A DNA stretch of 64,000 nt. Source: Leisingera aquaemixtae (lineage in GTDB: Bacteria; Pseudomonadota; Alphaproteobacteria; Rhodobacterales; Rhodobacteraceae). Under the pieces are notes generated by a model. It searched no databases. It had not been told where the DNA came from and saw only the letters and a program-made list of their open reading frames with translations. The position numbers were made by a program, and so were the translations under genes. Below are positions 8,041 to 15,349 of the stretch, in pieces (position 1 is the stretch's first letter; each line of letters opens with the position of its first letter). The stretch lies in NCBI RefSeq assembly GCF_001458395.1, contig NZ_CYSR01000030.1, positions 620,001-684,000 on the forward strand, in the 5' to 3' direction.

Positions 8041-8778
8041 TTACCCGATTGCGCCGAACCCCGGCACCCAGCGGATCATCGCCTCGGCGATCAGCCGCAC
8101 CCCGCCCGTGGCGATCAATACCGCAAACAGCACCAGCATGGCGCCCATGCCCTTCTCCACCCAGGCAAAGGCGCTGCGGTGCCGCGCGACCCAGCCCAGG
8201 AACGGCTTGGCAAACAGTGCTGCAACCACAAAGGGCGCGGTCATGCCCAGCCCGTAGACCAGCAGCAGCAGCCCGCCGCGCCAGACGTCGCCCATGCCGG
8301 AGGCAATCATCAGGATCGACGCCAGCGCCGGCCCCACGCAGGGCGTCCAGCCGAACCCGAACGCCAGCCCCATCAGATAGGCGCCCAGCACGGTAGAGGG
8401 CTCCGCGCTGCTTTCCATCCGCGCCTCGCGGTACAGCAGCGGGATCTTCACCACGCCCAGGAAATGCAGCCCGAACAGCAGCAGCAGCGCCGCCGCGCCG
8501 TAGGACAGAACCTCCAGATACTGGCCGAACAGCTGCCCCAGCGCAGTTGCCCCCATGCCCATCAGCATGAACACCGTGGTGACCCCGGCAGCAAAACAGC
8601 CCGCCGACACCAGCAACCGCCGCTGCGCCCCGGCCTGAATCGTCCCGTCCCCGCGCAGCTCCGCCATCGACAGACCGCCCATGTAGGACAGGTAAAACGG
8701 CACCATCGGCAGGATGCAGGGGGTGAAAAAGCTCAGCAGACCTGCGATCAAGGCGCCGAACAGGGTAATTTCAAGCAT
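8041..8778 (-). CDS. soxV: SoxV, CcdA-type thiol electron transporter
   Basis: SoxV moves reducing power from cytoplasmic thioredoxin across the membrane to SoxW. The 245-residue product has about six membrane helices and the two CcdA Cys sites, FFTPCILPM near the start and WTPCVGPALA in the middle. I chose the ATG at 8778 with GGGGG seven bases upstream, since SoxV and CcdA normally begin just before the first helix. A GTG at 8835 would add 19 residues but lies inside the SoxR-type dyad. It is divergent from soxS and is followed by soxW. Confidence 0.92.
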   Translation of the reverse strand: MLEITLFGALIAGLLSFFTPCILPMVPFYLSYMGGLSMAELRGDGTIQAGAQRRLLVSAGCFAAGVTTVFMLMGMGATALGQLFGQYLEVLSYGAAALLLLFGLHFLGVVKIPLLYREARMESSAEPSTVLGAYLMGLAFGFGWTPCVGPALASILMIASGMGDVWRGGLLLLVYGLGMTAPFVVAALFAKPFLGWVARHRSAFAWVEKGMGAMLVLFAVLIATGGVRLIAEAMIRWVPGFGAIG

Positions 8779-8829
8779 CGCACCCCCAAAGAGGCCCCAC
8801 GCGAACGTTATCCGGGCCCGGCTTGTGTC

Positions 8830-8845
8830 ATTCACATATTCGAAT
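8830..8845. promoter_or_regulatory. Candidate SoxR operator between soxV and soxS
   Basis: ATTCA (8830-8834), six bases, CGAAT (8841-8845), one base off the ATTCA-N6-TGAAT pattern. It lies in the 101-base gap between the divergent soxV and soxS genes, where SoxR binding is known in Paracoccus pantotrophus. Confidence 0.65.
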
Positions 8846-8879
8846 TATGTTGTTTCTCACCGTACGGTCAACAGATGGA

Positions 8880-9272
8880 ATGACACCCATGCGCCCTTTC
8901 CGCCCCTTGGCCGCAGCTGCGGCCGCGGCTTTTGCAGCGCTGCCCGCCTGGGCGGCGGAACTGGTGATGGTCGAACAGCCGGGCTGCGAGTGGTGCGCCC
9001 GCTGGAACGCGGAAATCGCCCCGATCTATCCGAAAACGGCTGAGGGCAAGCACGCCCCTCTGCGCCGTGTGGACCTGCGCGCCCTGCCCGATGATCTGCA
9101 GGTCGCCCGCCGGGTCATGTTCACCCCCACCTTCCTGGTGGTCGAGGACGGAGAGGAACGCGCCCGGCTCGAAGGCTATCCGGGCGAAGATTTTTTTTGG
9201 CCTTTGCTCGCGGATTTGCTAAGCGCCCATACAGGGTTTGTTGATAATACGAACGCCACGGGCGGCAGCTGA
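8880..9272 (+). CDS. soxS: SoxS, periplasmic thioredoxin-fold protein
   Basis: SoxS is a periplasmic thiol protein that in Paracoccus is needed for full sox expression and reactivates SoxYZ. The product (130 residues from 8880, 127 from the ATG at 8889) has an Ala-rich Sec signal ending at AWAAE and a CEWC redox motif shortly after it, then VMFTPTFLVV with the cis-Pro of the thioredoxin fold. A still earlier in-frame ATG (8823) precedes the operator and is unlikely. It is transcribed with soxR, divergently from soxVW. Confidence 0.88.
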   Translation: MTPMRPFRPLAAAAAAAFAALPAWAAELVMVEQPGCEWCARWNAEIAPIYPKTAEGKHAPLRRVDLRALPDDLQVARRVMFTPTFLVVEDGEERARLEGYPGEDFFWPLLADLLSAHTGFVDNTNATGGS

Positions 9273-9300
9273 CCGCCCTGACGGGGCAAGAGAGAGGAGT

Positions 9301-9318
9301 GCGGCACCGCGGTGCCGC
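9301..9318. promoter_or_regulatory. 18-base perfect palindrome between soxS and soxR
   Basis: GCGGCACCG-CGGTGCCGC is fully self-complementary and ends two bases before the soxR ribosome-binding site (AGGAG, 9321-9325). A second hairpin, GGGCGG (9260-9265) with CCGCCC (9273-9278), spans the soxS stop. It may act as an attenuator, partial terminator or RNA-stability element that sets soxR level relative to soxS; no function is shown. Confidence 0.5.
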
Positions 9319-9332
9319 TCAGGAGACGGCAC

Positions 9333-9671
9333 ATGGCATTACCACAGTTCACAGCTGACATGGACCCGGAGGAGATGGACCGGATGGTCGAGAACGCGAC
9401 CAAAGCGTCCAATTTCCTCAAGGCGATCAGCCACGAAGGCCGGCTGATGATCCTGTGCCACCTGGTCTCCGGCGAGAAATCCGTGACCGAGCTGGAGGAA
9501 CTGCTGTCAGCCCGCCAGGCCGCCGTCTCGCAGCAGCTGTCCCGCCTGCGCCTGGAGGGGCTGGTCATTCCCCGCCGGGAAGGCAAGGCGATTTTTTACC
9601 GGCTGGCCGACGACAAGCCCCGCCGGATGCTGGAAGTGGTCTATGACCTGTTCTGCAAGGACGAAGGCTGA
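9333..9671 (+). CDS. soxR: SoxR, ArsR-family repressor of the sox genes
   Basis: This 112-residue winged-helix protein is the ArsR/SmtB-type SoxR that represses sox genes without thiosulfate. The recognition region is the SVTELEELL to AAVSQQLSRLR stretch (about residues 50-75), followed by the wing (RREGKAIFYRL). It has two Cys, C42 (MILCHL) and C108 (LFCKDEG). Their spacing equals that of the persulfide-sensing Cys pair in BigR and SqrR, so it probably senses sulfane sulfur by forming a polysulfide bridge (inference from family). I chose the ATG at 9333 because AGGAG is eight bases upstream; a GTG at 9312 lies in the palindrome. Confidence 0.92.
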   Translation: MALPQFTADMDPEEMDRMVENATKASNFLKAISHEGRLMILCHLVSGEKSVTELEELLSARQAAVSQQLSRLRLEGLVIPRREGKAIFYRLADDKPRRMLEVVYDLFCKDEG

Positions 9672-9692
9672 CGCCTGAATGAAATCCCCGCC

Positions 9693-10751
9693 ATGTTTGA
9701 CCTCCTGACAGAACACCAGCTGGCCGCCTGCATCGGGCTGCTGGGCGGTGTGCTGCTGGGGCTTGCCGCCCGGCTGGGGCGGTTCTGCACTTTGGGCGCG
9801 ATCGAAGATCTGCTCTATGGCGGCTCATCCCTCAGGATGCGGATGTGGGGCGTGGCGATCGGCGTGGCGGTCATCTCCAGCTTCGGCCTGATCGGGCTGG
9901 GTCTGGCGGATGCGGGCCAGTCCTTTTACCTCTCGATCCGCTGGATGCCCGCCGCCTCGATCCTGGGCGGGCTGATGTTCGGCTACGGCATGGCGCTCAG
10001 CGGCAACTGCGGCTACGGCGCCATTGCCCGGCTTGGCGGCGGCGACCTGCGTAGCTTCGTGATCGTGCTGGTGATGGGCGTCTCCACCTATGTGGTGCTG
10101 GCAGGCCCGCTTGCCCCGTTGCGCAATTTCTTCTTCGAACAGCAGGATGTCACCACGGAAATCCCGCCGGGCCTCGCCCATTATGCCGCCGCCTGGAGCG
10201 GGCTGCCGCTGGCCGCCACCGGCCTCGCCGCGGGCCTTCTGATCCTGCTGGCTTCCCTCGCCAGCGCCGAACTGCGCCGCGACAGGCAGGCGCTGTTCTG
10301 GTCGGCCGTGGTGGGGCTGGCGGTGGCCTCCGGCTGGGCCGGAACCACCTACCTCAACACCGCAGGGTTCGAGGCGCTGCCGGTGGTCTCCCACTCCTTC
10401 TCGGCTCCGTTGGGCGAGACCATCCTGTGGACCATGACCGGATCCCTGCGCCCCCTGTCGTTCGCCGTCGGCTCCATCGCCGGGGTCTGGACCGGCGCCT
10501 TCCTCGGCTCGCTGATCAAGGGCCATTTCCGCTGGGAGGCCTGCGAGGACCCGCGCGAGCTGCGCCGCCAGATCATCGGCGCCGCGATCATGGGCGCTGG
10601 CGCGGTGATTGCGATGGGCTGCACCGTCGGCCAGGGCCTCAGCGCGTTTTCGCTGCTGGCCGTCTCGGCGCCTGTCACCATGCTGGCAATTTTCGCCGGC
10701 GCCGCCATCGGGCTGCGGCAGCTGATCGAAGGCTTCCGGCCGGCAGAATGA
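9693..10751 (+). CDS. soxT: YeeE/YedE-family permease (SoxT-like, putative thiosulfate importer)
   Basis: A 352-residue protein with about nine or ten membrane helices and the three conserved Cys sites of the YeeE/YedE family: RFCTLGA (about residue 31), SGNCGYGA (about 106) and MGCTVGQG (about 309). In characterised family members such as TsuA these Cys relay thiosulfate through the membrane; sox-linked members are called SoxT. It starts 21 bases after soxR, so it is cotranscribed with soxSR. Thiosulfate or sulfite import as a signal for SoxR, or as a sulfur source, fits the context, but direction and substrate are inferred. Confidence 0.8.
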   Translation: MFDLLTEHQLAACIGLLGGVLLGLAARLGRFCTLGAIEDLLYGGSSLRMRMWGVAIGVAVISSFGLIGLGLADAGQSFYLSIRWMPAASILGGLMFGYGMALSGNCGYGAIARLGGGDLRSFVIVLVMGVSTYVVLAGPLAPLRNFFFEQQDVTTEIPPGLAHYAAAWSGLPLAATGLAAGLLILLASLASAELRRDRQALFWSAVVGLAVASGWAGTTYLNTAGFEALPVVSHSFSAPLGETILWTMTGSLRPLSFAVGSIAGVWTGAFLGSLIKGHFRWEACEDPRELRRQIIGAAIMGAGAVIAMGCTVGQGLSAFSLLAVSAPVTMLAIFAGAAIGLRQLIEGFRPAE

Positions 10752-10757
10752 ACGGGC

Positions 10758-10771
10758 GTCCCCGCGGGGAC
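10758..10771 (+). terminator. Possible terminator after the soxSRT operon
   Basis: GTCCCC-GC-GGGGAC, a perfect 14-base palindrome six bases after the stop of the permease gene. There is no T run after it, so it could be Rho-dependent or only an RNA-stability hairpin. Confidence 0.4.
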
Positions 10772-10839
10772 AGGCAGGAAAAAAGCAGCGGAGTCCGGAC
10801 TGGCCGCCCGGATGTGCAATTATGGTAAATTTTCGTTAA

Positions 10840-10857
10840 CGATTACAAGCCCGTTAC
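10840..10857 (+). promoter_or_regulatory. Candidate PhoB box before phoX
   Basis: CGATTAC (10840-10846) and CCGTTAC (10851-10857) are direct repeats 11 bases apart, the spacing of Pho-box half-sites, in the 181-base gap before the PhoX-like gene. The match to the CTGTCAT consensus is only partial. The regulatory role is inferred from position and the known phosphate control of phoX genes. Confidence 0.35.
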
Positions 10858-10932
10858 ACGCCGATCTTAAAAGACCCGGGAGGACGGACCCGCACCGCCG
10901 CCAGGACGCTTCCAAACACTCCGGAGACCGCC

Positions 10933-12966
10933 GTGAACCGCAAGCAGATCATCAAAGACCCGCACAATGGCAACAAGGCGGAGGCGTTTGAGGCATTTGA
11001 CGACATTCCCGCCAACCCGGCCACCAGCCGCACCATCGGCGATGTGATTGCCGCCCGCTACGGCCGCCGCGCGCTGCTGAAAGGGATGCTGGGCACCTCC
11101 GCCGCCACCGCCCTGTTCGGAGCCTCCGCGCTGGCCGCAGCGCGCCAGGCCAGCGCCGCAACACCTACATCAGCAAGCCGCTATGCCTTTGACGAGCTGG
11201 CCTCGGGCATCGACGAAACCCACCATGTCGCCCGGGGTTATGACGCCGATGTCCTGCTGCGCTGGGGCGATCCAATTTTCGCGGACGCCCCGGACTTCGA
11301 CGTGATGAACCAAAGCGCCGAGGCCCAATTGCAGCAGTTCGGCTACAACAACGACTATGTCGGCTTTCTGCCGCTGAACGCCGAGGGCACCCGCGGCCTG
11401 TTGTGCGTGAACCACGAATACACCAATGAGGAGGTCATGTTCCCGAACCTTGGCCGTCAGGACAAGGCAGAGTTTGCCGGCATGACCCTGGAACTGGCGG
11501 AGATCGAGATGGCGGCGCATGGCGGATCGGTTGTCGAGGTCGCCCGCGGCCCGGATGAAAAGTGGGCCGTGGTGCGCAGCGGCGCGCAGAACCGCCGCAT
11601 CTCGCCGCTGACCACCGCGATGGTCCTCGACGGCCCCGCCGCAGGCCACCCGCGGATGCAAACCAGCGCCGACCCCAGCGGCCTTGAGGTCATCGGCACC
11701 CTCAACAACTGCGCAGGCGGCATGACCCCCTGGGGCACGTGGCTGATGGCGGAAGAAAACTTTCACGGCTACTTCTGGACGGACAGGCTGGACTTCGATG
11801 GCGAACCGGACCTGTCCGGCCAGCCGGAGGCGGCGCAGATGGCGCGCTACGGCGTGCCCGGCATGTGGTACGCCTGGGGCAAGTACCACACCCGCTTCAA
11901 TATCGACGAAAACCCCAATGAAGCGAACCGCTTCGGCTGGGTTGTTGAGGTGGATCCGATGGATCCGCAGTCGAAACCGGTGAAACACACCGCTTTGGGC
12001 CGTTTCGCCCATGAGGGCGCGGAGACCACCCTGTCCAAGGACGGCCGTCTGGTAATCTACATGGGCGACGATGCGCGGTTTGAATATGTCTACAAATACG
12101 TCTCTCACGGTGTGGTGTCAGAGGACCGCACGGCCAATTCCCGGCTGCTGAGCGATGGCACCCTCTACGCGGCCCGGTTCGAGGCGGACGGCACCGTCCA
12201 CTGGCTGCCGCTGGTGCATGGCCAGGGTCCGCTGACGGCGGAGAACGGCTTTGCCAGCCAGGCGGATGTGCTGATTGATGCGCGGCTGGCGGCGGATGCG
12301 CTGGGGGCCACCCCGATGGACCGGCCCGAGGATGCCACGCCCCGCGGCGACGGCACCGCCTATGTGATGCTGACCAACAACTCCAGACGCAAGGCCGGCC
12401 AGACCGATGCCGCCAACCCGCGCCCGGTGTCTCGGTTCGGCCATATCATCGAAATCAAGGAGGACGGCGGCGACCATGCGGCGGCAAGCGGGCAGTGGTC
12501 GATCCTGGTCAAATGCGGCGACCCCGGCATTGCCGAAGTGGGCGCCGAATGGCACCCGGACACCTCGCAGCACGGCTGGTTCGGCTCCCCCGACAACAGC
12601 GCAATGGATGCAGACGGGCGGCTGTGGGTTGCCACCGACCAGGGCAGCAACTGGGGCCGGACCGGCAAATCGGACGGGCTTTACGGTGTGGAAACCGGCG
12701 GCGCCTTGCGCGGCCATTCCACGCTGTTTTTCCGCTGCCCCGTGGGGGCTGAGCTGTGCGGGCCGTATTTCACCCCGGATGGCGAGACGCTGTTCCTGGC
12801 CGTTCAGCATCCTGGCACCGACGGCACCAAAGACCTGAAAGGCTTCGGGCGCGCCTCGACGTTTGAGGACCCGGCCACCCGCTGGCCGGATTTCGACCCG
12901 CAGATGCCGCCGCGCCCCTCGGTCGTGGCGGTGACCAGACAGGGCGGCGGCAAGATCGCCAGCTGA
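10933..12966 (+). CDS. phoX: PhoX-family (DUF839) phosphatase, Tat-exported
   Basis: The 677-residue product is a PhoX-type calcium/iron-dependent alkaline phosphatase, which releases phosphate from organic esters outside the cytoplasm. A Tat-type leader (YGRRALLKGMLG, about residues 44-55) precedes an Ala-rich hydrophobic stretch. Family hallmarks follow: LLCVNHEYTNEE, NCAGGMTPWGTW, ENFHGYFW, YMGDDARFEYVYKYVS and, near the end, WVATDQGSNWGRTGKSDG and FTPDGETLFLAVQHPG. The start is a GTG (GTG AAC CGC) with GGAG about nine bases upstream. It is monocistronic, with a possible Pho box upstream. Some DUF839 proteins are not proven phosphatases, so activity is by family. Confidence 0.88.
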   Translation: MNRKQIIKDPHNGNKAEAFEAFDDIPANPATSRTIGDVIAARYGRRALLKGMLGTSAATALFGASALAAARQASAATPTSASRYAFDELASGIDETHHVARGYDADVLLRWGDPIFADAPDFDVMNQSAEAQLQQFGYNNDYVGFLPLNAEGTRGLLCVNHEYTNEEVMFPNLGRQDKAEFAGMTLELAEIEMAAHGGSVVEVARGPDEKWAVVRSGAQNRRISPLTTAMVLDGPAAGHPRMQTSADPSGLEVIGTLNNCAGGMTPWGTWLMAEENFHGYFWTDRLDFDGEPDLSGQPEAAQMARYGVPGMWYAWGKYHTRFNIDENPNEANRFGWVVEVDPMDPQSKPVKHTALGRFAHEGAETTLSKDGRLVIYMGDDARFEYVYKYVSHGVVSEDRTANSRLLSDGTLYAARFEADGTVHWLPLVHGQGPLTAENGFASQADVLIDARLAADALGATPMDRPEDATPRGDGTAYVMLTNNSRRKAGQTDAANPRPVSRFGHIIEIKEDGGDHAAASGQWSILVKCGDPGIAEVGAEWHPDTSQHGWFGSPDNSAMDADGRLWVATDQGSNWGRTGKSDGLYGVETGGALRGHSTLFFRCPVGAELCGPYFTPDGETLFLAVQHPGTDGTKDLKGFGRASTFEDPATRWPDFDPQMPPRPSVVAVTRQGGGKIAS

Positions 12967-13121
12967 CCCGGGATCGGCTGTTGTCAGGCGGAGCGCGCCC
13001 CATCCGGAGCGCGCGCAGGCTGCAGCCCTGGCGGGCCGGCGGCCGCCGGATGCACGCGATTGTGAAACCGCAAACGCCCGCCCTGCCCTAAAACCGGGAG
13101 AAACCCCTGCGGAGACCTGCC

Positions 13122-13592
13122 ATGCCCTTCAAACGCCTGACGGCCGCCCTGATCCTTGCCGCCTCTGCCGCCTCTGCCGGCAGCATCGCGCCGCGCGACG
13201 GCTGGGCGGTGCATGAGACCTCCAAACCCTATGCGCAGTTGATCGAGGACGTCAAAGCCGCCGCCAAGGCCGAAGGCCTGGGGGTCGTCACCCAGGCAGG
13301 CCCCACCGAGGCGGCGGCGGCCCGCGGCATCACCATTCCCGGCAACCGGGTCATTGGCCTCTTCAACAATGACTTCGCGGTGAAGATCCTCGCCCTCTCC
13401 ACCGCCGCGATGATCGAGGCGCCGGTGCGCATGTATGTGACCGAGGAGGCAGACGGCAGCGCCACCCTCTCCTACAAGCGGCCCACCCACGTCTTTGCGC
13501 CCTACGCAGAGGAAGGCGGCGCGGGACTGGCGGCCCTTGCAGGCCATCTCGACCGCCGCTTTGCGCTGATTGCGGAACGGGCACAGAAATAG
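13122..13592 (+). CDS. Secreted DUF302-domain protein
   Basis: A 156-residue protein with a Sec signal (about 1-19, ending ASAGS) and one DUF302 domain. The visible hallmarks are an early SYAQ-like amphipathic helix (KPYAQLIEDVKAAAKAEGLGV), the ...PGNRVIGLFNNDFAVKIL core and PVRMYVTEEADGSATLSYKRP. DUF302 proteins are small periplasmic or cytoplasmic proteins of unknown role. CATGCC at the start is preceded by GGAGACCTG. It stands alone between phoX and the ThDP enzyme gene with gaps of about 150 bases on either side, so the context does not help. Confidence 0.75.
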   Translation: MPFKRLTAALILAASAASAGSIAPRDGWAVHETSKPYAQLIEDVKAAAKAEGLGVVTQAGPTEAAAARGITIPGNRVIGLFNNDFAVKILALSTAAMIEAPVRMYVTEEADGSATLSYKRPTHVFAPYAEEGGAGLAALAGHLDRRFALIAERAQK

Positions 13593-13735
13593 CCGCTGGC
13601 GTCTTTCCGGTCTCTGCCCCCCTGCACGATTTACGCCGGATTCCGCCGCAGTTTTTCTCACACTGGCGTGAACGGGCTTGCGCGCGGGCGCAGCCTCGGC
13701 AATCTGGCGGCAATTCAACGGATTGGACGGACAAG

Positions 13736-15349
13736 ATGACAGAGACCCTGCGCGCAGCCGATGTTCTGGCCCGGCGGCTTTTTGAGGCAGGCTGCCGCCA
13801 CGCCTTCGGCATGCCCGGCGGCGAGGTGCTGACGCTGGTCGATGCGCTGACCAGGGCCGGAATCGCCTTTCACCTGGCCAAGCATGAAAACTGCGCCGGT
13901 TTCATGGGCGAAGGCGTCCATCACGCCGACGGCGCGCCGGTCATTCTCGTGGCCACCCTCGGCCCCGGCGCGCTGAACGGCGTCAATGTGGTGGCCAACG
14001 CCCACCAGGACCGGGTGCCGATGCTGGTGCTCACCGGTTGCGTCGACGCGGCAGAGGAGCAGAGCTACACCCATCAGGTGCTCGACCACCGCGCGGTTTT
14101 TGCCCCGATCACCAAGGCCACCTTCCGGCTGGATGCCGAAGGGGCGGACCTGATCGCAGACAAGGCGGTGGCCATCGCAACAGAACCCCGCAACGGGCCG
14201 GTGCATATTGACGTTCCGATCTCGGTGGCAGACGCGCCGGCCAGGGACCGCAACGTCCGCCGCGCGCCTGCAAGTGCCAGCGCGCCAAGCGGCGAGGCGC
14301 TGGCGCAGGCGCGCTCCTGGCTGGCGGCGACCACGCGCCCGGTGGCAGTGATCGGTCTCGATGCACTGCAGGAAAACGCCGGTGCCGCAATCCGTAGCTT
14401 TGTGGAAAAACACCAGATCCCTTTCATCACCAGTTACAAGGCCAAGGGCCTCCTCCCCGAAGACCACCCCCTTTGCCTCGGCGGCGCGGGCCTGTCGCCG
14501 CTCGCCGACAAGCACCTGCTGCCCTTGGTGCGGGAGGCCGATCTGGTGCTCTCTATCGGCTATGACCCGATTGAGATGCGCCCCGGCTGGCGCAATGTCT
14601 GGGACGTGAGCACCCAGAACGTGATCGACATCGCGCCGGAGGCCAACACCCACTACATGCATCAGGCACGCCTGAACTTCCTGACCGCGATTGCCCCCAC
14701 CCTTGCGGCGCTGTCGGAAGGCACCAAACCGCGCGGCACATGGCCCACTGGCCGCCCTGCCGCGGTCAAATCCGCACTGGCGGACGCCTTCCCGCGGGAT
14801 GAGGACTGGGGGCCGGCGGGCGTCATCGCCGAATGCCGCGCCACCCTGCCCCCCGAAACCCTTGCCACCGCCGACAGCGGCGCGCACCGCATTCTGCTCA
14901 GCCAGATGTGGGAGTGTTCCAGGCCGCGCGGGCTGATTCAGTCCTCGGGCCTCTGCACCATGGGCTGCGCGGTGCCGATGGCGATCGGGCGCAAGCTGGC
15001 ACAGCCGGACCGCCCGGTGGTCAGCTTTTCCGGCGATGCTGGTTTCCTGATGGTCGCCGGTGAACTCGCCACCGCGGCGGAACTGGGCGCAGCCCCCATC
15101 TTCGTGGTTTTTGCCGACGCCAGCCTCGCCCTGATCGAGCTGAAACAGCGCCAGCGCCAGCTTGCCAGCGGCGGGGTCGATTTCGCTGCGCACGACTTTG
15201 CCGCGATGGGCCGCGCCTTTGGCGGCAACGGGGTGACGGTCACAAACCGCACCGAACTGCGCGCCGCCCTGCAGGACGCGCTGAAAGCCGAAAAATTCAC
15301 CGTCATCTCGGCTGTGATCGACCGCGGAGGCTACGATGGCCGCATCTGA
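13736..15349 (+). CDS. Thiamine-diphosphate enzyme, acetolactate-synthase-like, substrate unknown
   Basis: The 537-residue protein has the three domains of the ThDP decarboxylase/acetolactate synthase family: PYR domain with the catalytic Glu (KHENCAGF, E51), a central Rossmann-like domain (about 190-330) and the PP domain. The cofactor/metal motif is altered: GDAGF at 433-437 replaces GDGxF, and the usual Asn-Asn 27 residues on is Ala-Asp (A460-D461, FADASLALIE). Asp could still bind the metal. The gene overlaps a family III CoA-transferase gene by 14 bases. That pairing is also seen for oxalyl-CoA decarboxylase with formyl-CoA transferase, so a decarboxylase acting on a CoA thioester or 2-oxo acid is possible. 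It is unlikely to be the biosynthetic acetolactate synthase. Confidence 0.75.
   Translation: MTETLRAADVLARRLFEAGCRHAFGMPGGEVLTLVDALTRAGIAFHLAKHENCAGFMGEGVHHADGAPVILVATLGPGALNGVNVVANAHQDRVPMLVLTGCVDAAEEQSYTHQVLDHRAVFAPITKATFRLDAEGADLIADKAVAIATEPRNGPVHIDVPISVADAPARDRNVRRAPASASAPSGEALAQARSWLAATTRPVAVIGLDALQENAGAAIRSFVEKHQIPFITSYKAKGLLPEDHPLCLGGAGLSPLADKHLLPLVREADLVLSIGYDPIEMRPGWRNVWDVSTQNVIDIAPEANTHYMHQARLNFLTAIAPTLAALSEGTKPRGTWPTGRPAAVKSALADAFPRDEDWGPAGVIAECRATLPPETLATADSGAHRILLSQMWECSRPRGLIQSSGLCTMGCAVPMAIGRKLAQPDRPVVSFSGDAGFLMVAGELATAAELGAAPIFVVFADASLALIELKQRQRQLASGGVDFAAHDFAAMGRAFGGNGVTVTNRTELRAALQDALKAEKFTVISAVIDRGGYDGRI

Noticed and set aside
8779-8835. GTG start for SoxV at 8835
   Set aside because: It lies inside the SoxR-type dyad; the ATG at 8778 has a good ribosome-binding site and family-typical N terminus.
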